NCBI GenBank assembly: GCA_024243835.1
Contig: JALPMN010000556.1
Coordinates: forward strand, 1 to 18,515
DNA from: Enteropsectra breve
Taxonomy: Eukaryota; Microsporidia
Length of the DNA: 18,515 bases
Direction: 5' to 3'
Program-made: the position numbers and the translations under genes
Notes under the pieces: generated by a model
The model's input: the letters and a program-made list of their open reading frames with translations, nothing else
The model's database searches: none
What the model was told of the DNA's origin: nothing
Part shown: positions 15,240 through 18,515 of the stretch, piece by piece
Layout: every line of letters begins with the position of its first letter
Numbering within the stretch: position 1 is the stretch's first letter

Positions 15240-15884
15240 GGACTATTTATTTGACTATGTGACATGCTCAAATCATCCAATTAAAAATAAAATAAGAAAA
15301 AACAAATAAAGGAGCTGTGACATTTTGTACTCCTTTAAAATGTCATGAGAAAAAACATAAGCTTTAGCTTTTTAAAACTATTAACTTCATGCATAAGGCA
15401 ATATGATTACTGATTTTATTTTTTAGTAGAAAAGGAATGTTTAATTTAAGATGCTGCTACTTCTTATGAAAGAGAACTAAGTATCATAGAGCTGACAAGA
15501 TACATTAGCATAACGCACTAATATGCTTGTCATAATGTGAATGGATCTTAATATACATAGACAAATGTAAAAATATGTGATTTGTAAATGGTATCTGAAG
15601 CAAATATTACTTTGAAAATACATAAAATGGACCTTTATAATGAATCTTATTTGAATCTTTCTATCCTTACGCTTTCATTTACTCGCAAATGTATTCAAGA
15701 TAAATTTATAAATAAATATAAGCTGTCATTATGCTAATAAAGAATAACATTGTTATTTGCCATCAAACGAGGACTTTGTTATTACAAACACCATAAAATG
15801 AATGGCTGTTACTTAAACAGACATTGCAACTAATAAAAAAAATTGCATTTTTTCGAGTTTTTTTTGAATTTATTTGGACAACTG
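15240..15884. other. Divergent intergenic between rpiA and USP
   Basis: No coding frame. It holds the interlocking inverted repeats at 15308-15345, listed separately, about 69 bases upstream of the rpiA start. The rest is AT-rich and featureless. Confidence 0.55.
15308..15345. promoter_or_regulatory. Two interlocking inverted repeats upstream of rpiA
   Basis: AAAGGAG (15308-15314) is complementary to CTCCTTT (15330-15336), and TGACATTTT (15318-15326) to AAAATGTCA (15337-15345). The stems interleave, so only one can form fully at a time. This could be a pair of overlapping palindromic binding sites or a two-state hairpin in a transcript; neither is proven. Confidence 0.4.
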
Positions 15885-15888
15885 CCCC
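15885..15888 (+). promoter_or_regulatory. CCCC start-proximal motif (USP)
   Basis: The context is GCCCCAATTAATG, with CCCC five bases before the ATG at 15894. It supports that start over the upstream TTG-only extension of the frame. Confidence 0.5.
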
Positions 15889-15893
15889 AATTA

Positions 15894-16997
15894 ATGTCTA
15901 GTGCAAAAAACATAGTAAGAATGGCGGCATGGATATTAATGCTGATATGCGGGACTATTGTTATGGCAGTTGGAATAATATGTGCGATTGAGGGTTTTAG
16001 TCCAAATACTGAGACAAACACTTCAACAGTCGAGTCCATCGTTAAAAACAAAACTCCCAAGCTGCCTAAAGAACTATTAAGGCCATTTGGATGCACCACG
16101 CCAATTCACGGGCTTGAAAATATCGATTTAGTAAATTGTTACAGTAATTCGGCAGTACAGGCCCTCATTAGTGTGCCAGAGCTATATGAATATTTCAGAG
16201 ATACAACTGTTGATCCCGAGTCATGCAAAACACTGCACGCATTTATACAGCTGCTCCAAGATTATGACAATGGAGGCGATGTTATTTCTGTTAAAGGATT
16301 GAATGCGGCGTTTGAGCCGCCAAAGTCATATAAAGACGGAAATCCTCATCAAGATGGCAGTGAATTCATGGTTCTCCTACTAGAAAGAATCATGAAAGAG
16401 TGTCCTAAAAGCAAAGAATTTATATCCAAGCTGTTTTGTGTCAGAAATGAAGAAGGGCACATGCCTTCATGCCCATACCATCCTAAGGACTCAATGCCAG
16501 GGCTGTATGGAATATTTGCAAATGCACAAATTACAGAAGATCTGCAAGGAGGCGTCACAGTTTATATTGAAGATTTAAACCGAGAAGAATCTACTAAAAA
16601 AAAGTGCGAATGTAATGTAAATGCCAAAATGGTGCCTCCATACATAATTGTAAATATATCAAGACATGGTTATGATGCCGATGCACAAAGGGCTGACGAT
16701 AACAAAAAAGGATATCCAATCAACGAGATAATTCGGGTGGAGAATGGAGTCAAATACATGCCCTATGTCTTTTTAATCCACACTTTTATTACTGGAGACG
16801 GAAATACTAAACGCGGGCATTATTTCACAATCATCAGAAGCACAGATGACAGTTATATAGTCATGAATGATGAACACATAAGCAAAATTAGTCTTAAAAA
16901 GGCCTGTCAGCTACTTGAAACCAATGTTGTTACACTGATAATGAAAAAAGTTAGTGGGCCTGAAGACGAACCAACAATAGATCAACCAGAAATATAA
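15894..16997 (+). CDS. Membrane-anchored ubiquitin-specific protease (USP/UBP family)
   Basis: A 367-residue predicted deubiquitinase. Residues 1-9 are basic, 10-32 form a membrane segment or signal anchor, and the USP domain spans about 65-352. Cys box: GLENIDLVNCYSNSAVQ (73-89) with catalytic Cys82. The NxxGNTCYMNS pattern has one extra residue, and Asn81 stands next to Cys rather than two before it. QDGSEF (153-158) matches the QDxxEF helix; VPPYIIVNISRHGYD (248-261) matches the LPPxLxIxLKRFxYD strand. His box: RGHYFTII (307-314) with His309, then NDE (325-327) with Asp326 as third catalytic residue. By the positive-inside rule the catalytic part faces the lumen or outside, or is secreted if the anchor is cleaved. 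The start at 15894 is the first ATG (upstream only TTG) and has CCCC before it. The paralogue at 13226 has lost the Cys. Confidence 0.85.
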   Translation: MSSAKNIVRMAAWILMLICGTIVMAVGIICAIEGFSPNTETNTSTVESIVKNKTPKLPKELLRPFGCTTPIHGLENIDLVNCYSNSAVQALISVPELYEYFRDTTVDPESCKTLHAFIQLLQDYDNGGDVISVKGLNAAFEPPKSYKDGNPHQDGSEFMVLLLERIMKECPKSKEFISKLFCVRNEEGHMPSCPYHPKDSMPGLYGIFANAQITEDLQGGVTVYIEDLNREESTKKKCECNVNAKMVPPYIIVNISRHGYDADAQRADDNKKGYPINEIIRVENGVKYMPYVFLIHTFITGDGNTKRGHYFTIIRSTDDSYIVMNDEHISKISLKKACQLLETNVVTLIMKKVSGPEDEPTIDQPEI

Positions 16998-17271
16998 TAA
17001 AAGAATTTAATTTGAATTAGTTTAAGAGTAACAAAAATTTATTAACTATGAATTATATTCAAGTTATTTGTTCAGTTTAGCCTAGTAAGGAACTCCCAGA
17101 AGGATTTCATGCATGACAACAGCCCAGGTTTAAGCCTAAAAGATATTATCATTTTGGCGCTTGGTATGCACTCGTTGCATAGTATCCTTGTATAACAAAT
17201 TACTTTTAATTGTTTCAGTGATGTATCCAACATTTATCGAACTCAATAAACAAAATCGTTGACGGAAAATT
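16998..17271. other. Convergent intergenic between USP and small secreted gene 1
   Basis: Both genes end here. The hairpin TATGCA/TGCATA (17165-17170/17176-17181) is the only notable structure. Confidence 0.5.
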
Positions 17272-17517
17272 TTAATCAGTCATTTTAGGGTCCGTATAGT
17301 GAAATGGGATATTACGGTTTGCACATGTTAATTTTACATGAAGGTACTGAGCCCAACTCTTCACATAATCATTTGCATGTCTGCATGCATGCTGCCATTG
17401 AGAGTCTGACATGTTTCTGTCCTCAAATGAATATGGTCTTGCATCTACCACTATAAATGTTAAACCTGCCAGGATGACTAATAAAAATAGCGCAATGCTC
17501 GCTGAAACCTTAGACAT
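17272..17517 (-). CDS. Small secreted protein 1 of a two-gene family
   Basis: An 81-residue product with a strong signal peptide (about 1-26: Lys3, then a long hydrophobic run ending VVDA) and a mature part of about 55 residues with two Cys (45, 65). It shares with the next gene the spaced signature W-x3-C-R-x2-N-x3-K-x5-L-x2-K-x2-C-x3-N-x-P-F (41-72). The two conserved Cys could form a disulfide. I know no named family with this signature. The start is the ATG at 17517; there is no CCC motif. Secretion is inferred; function is unknown. Confidence 0.7.
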   Translation of the reverse strand: MSKVSASIALFLLVILAGLTFIVVDARPYSFEDRNMSDSQWQHACRHANDYVKSWAQYLHVKLTCANRNIPFHYTDPKMTD

Positions 17518-17859
17518 TTATGGTTATCTATGATAAAATTTTTAAAAAAAATTTTATCAAGAAAATGATCATGTAGCGACTTTTGCTATAAAGAGGTATA
17601 GAAGAGTGTGCACATGTTGATGAAAAATATGATGTAGAAATCCTAGACTTCTTTTTCATTTTATTAAAGGTTTACATTCTGAATATTGCTCTAGGAAGTG
17701 CTTCCAGACCTCGAATTGCTGATGTGCATAATTTGTTTGTTGAAGTACAAAGCTTATCGAGGAAGTTAAAAACTGTATTCCAATATTTTATTTCAAATAA
17801 AGTAGACTATGTGATTATCTAAAATCATGGGTATTTAATTAAAAATAAATGTTAACAGA
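17518..17859. other. Intergenic between the two small secreted genes
   Basis: AT-rich with no coding frame. It contains the promoter of small gene 1 and the 3' flank of small gene 2; no clear shared block with the region upstream of gene 2 was seen beyond a similar ATAACTATCTA/ATAACCATAAATG-type start context. Confidence 0.5.
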
Positions 17860-18084
17860 CTATTCATTTTGAAAAGGCAGATTCAGGCATTTGCATTTGG
17901 CCTTTAATTTCAGCACTCCTAGCAGACCTTTGGCAAAGGAATTTGGATTTCTACATACAAACCGCCAGTTGTATTTTGGATCATTCGTTTCATAAGATGT
18001 ATACACGCTACTAGCCCCTACAATCATTAATGAGCAAACTAGGATAAAAAGCACAAACAGTAATGCATATGCTTTGTTAGACAT
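17860..18084 (-). CDS. Small secreted protein 2 of a two-gene family
   Basis: A 74-residue product, a paralogue of the gene at 17272. It has a signal peptide of about 25 residues (Lys4, hydrophobic 6-22, ending GAS) and a mature part with the same spacing of W40, C44, R45, N48, K52, L58, K61, C64, N68, P70 and F71. It has one extra Cys (66). Overall identity outside the signature is low, so the signature residues are probably under selection. It is Lys-rich in its second half and lacks the acidic/Ser segment and the C-terminal extension of its neighbour. Same strand and head-to-tail with it. Confidence 0.7.
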   Translation of the reverse strand: MSNKAYALLFVLFILVCSLMIVGASSVYTSYETNDPKYNWRFVCRNPNSFAKGLLGVLKLKAKCKCLNLPFQNE

Positions 18085-18515
18085 TCATAACTATCTAAAA
18101 AACCTTTAAGTAGATAATTTTTGATTAATTAAATATAAATGAACGCGAATCTGTTTATTATTAGCTTATTATTAAAAGAATGATAAATGCCATATAATCA
18201 TAAGAATCAAGAGTTTAGACGTAAATATTACTTGTATTTTCATTTTTAAACTTATTCTGTTGGCATGCCAATAATAGATTTTTAATATTCTGTCAAGTTT
18301 TTAATAAAATGTTGAGAATAAAGGTAAATAATACAAGTCTATATTAAGATTATGTATAAACACGTTTTAGATCCTCTATTTATTTGGTTTATATAATATT
18401 TCTGAAAAGATCCATTCCTTCTTCACTTTTACATCTTGTTTTATAAATGCATGTTTTAATCAATTATTTGATCGTATAATCACTAGTTGTATTGTCATAA
18501 CTTAATTAAAATATA
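18085..18515. other. Right-edge AT-rich DNA, no gene seen
   Basis: No frame above background and no clear structure. It includes the promoter of small gene 2. Confidence 0.5.

Noticed and set aside
14875..15309. Plus-strand 144-codon frame
   Set aside because: It lies antisense to rpiA, which has clear catalytic motifs; its residues show no family pattern.
15308..15345. H-type pseudoknot
   Set aside because: The two second strands are adjacent with no linking bases, so both stems cannot form fully together; competing hairpins are the better reading.
15843..15893. Upstream extension of the USP (17 codons)
   Set aside because: The extension starts with TTG and has no ATG; CCCC lies just before the ATG at 15894.

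Overview
The window is most likely from a microsporidian (genus not resolved). It is AT-rich with no visible introns. Several conserved eukaryotic genes carry the microsporidian-type CCC (or CC) motif within about 10 bases of a short-leader start codon, one or two of them with an AAATTTT element just before it. The proteins are short and divergent versions of conserved eukaryotic families, mixed with lineage-specific secreted families. Microsporidia as a group is inferred from this combination; I could not run a search.

Left part (about 0.8-6.9 kb), housekeeping: a probable Pol III-type structured RNA (about 812-1003), beta-tubulin (minus), a sedlin/Trs20-like TRAPP subunit (minus), Urm1 (plus), a six-finger C2H2 protein resembling a reduced TFIIIA (plus), an initiator-like tRNA-Met (5261-5332, plus), and a membrane protein with an N-terminal ubiquitin-like domain resembling HERP/Usa1 (minus).

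Right part (about 7.3-18.1 kb), a secretome island. First come three tandem plus-strand members (A, B, C) of an unrecognised secreted family built from a roughly 105-residue repeat with the ordered motifs GxYRGW, FGGEGY and VLYPDV. A and C have two repeats; B has one and looks like a domain-deletion chimaera. Their upstream regions share three ATTGG boxes at almost fixed spacing. B and C also share 3' flanks, interrupted in B by about 270 extra bases carrying a strongly structured element. Next come two ubiquitin-specific-protease-like proteins flanking ribose-5-phosphate isomerase: a signal-peptide-bearing pseudo-USP with a (PPT)10 linker and no catalytic Cys (13226-14362), and a membrane-anchored USP that keeps the Cys, His and Asp positions (15894-16997). 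Last come two small paralogous secreted proteins (minus) that share a spaced W/C/R/N/K/L/K/C/N/PF signature.

How they may work together: seven of the eight genes in the right part carry a signal peptide or signal anchor, so this looks like a cluster of exported or surface proteins, possibly host-directed, with rpiA as the one housekeeping gene inside it. The most unusual item is the USP/pseudo-USP pair, both predicted to enter the secretory pathway. A role against host ubiquitin tagging is an attractive inference, but nothing in the sequence proves it.
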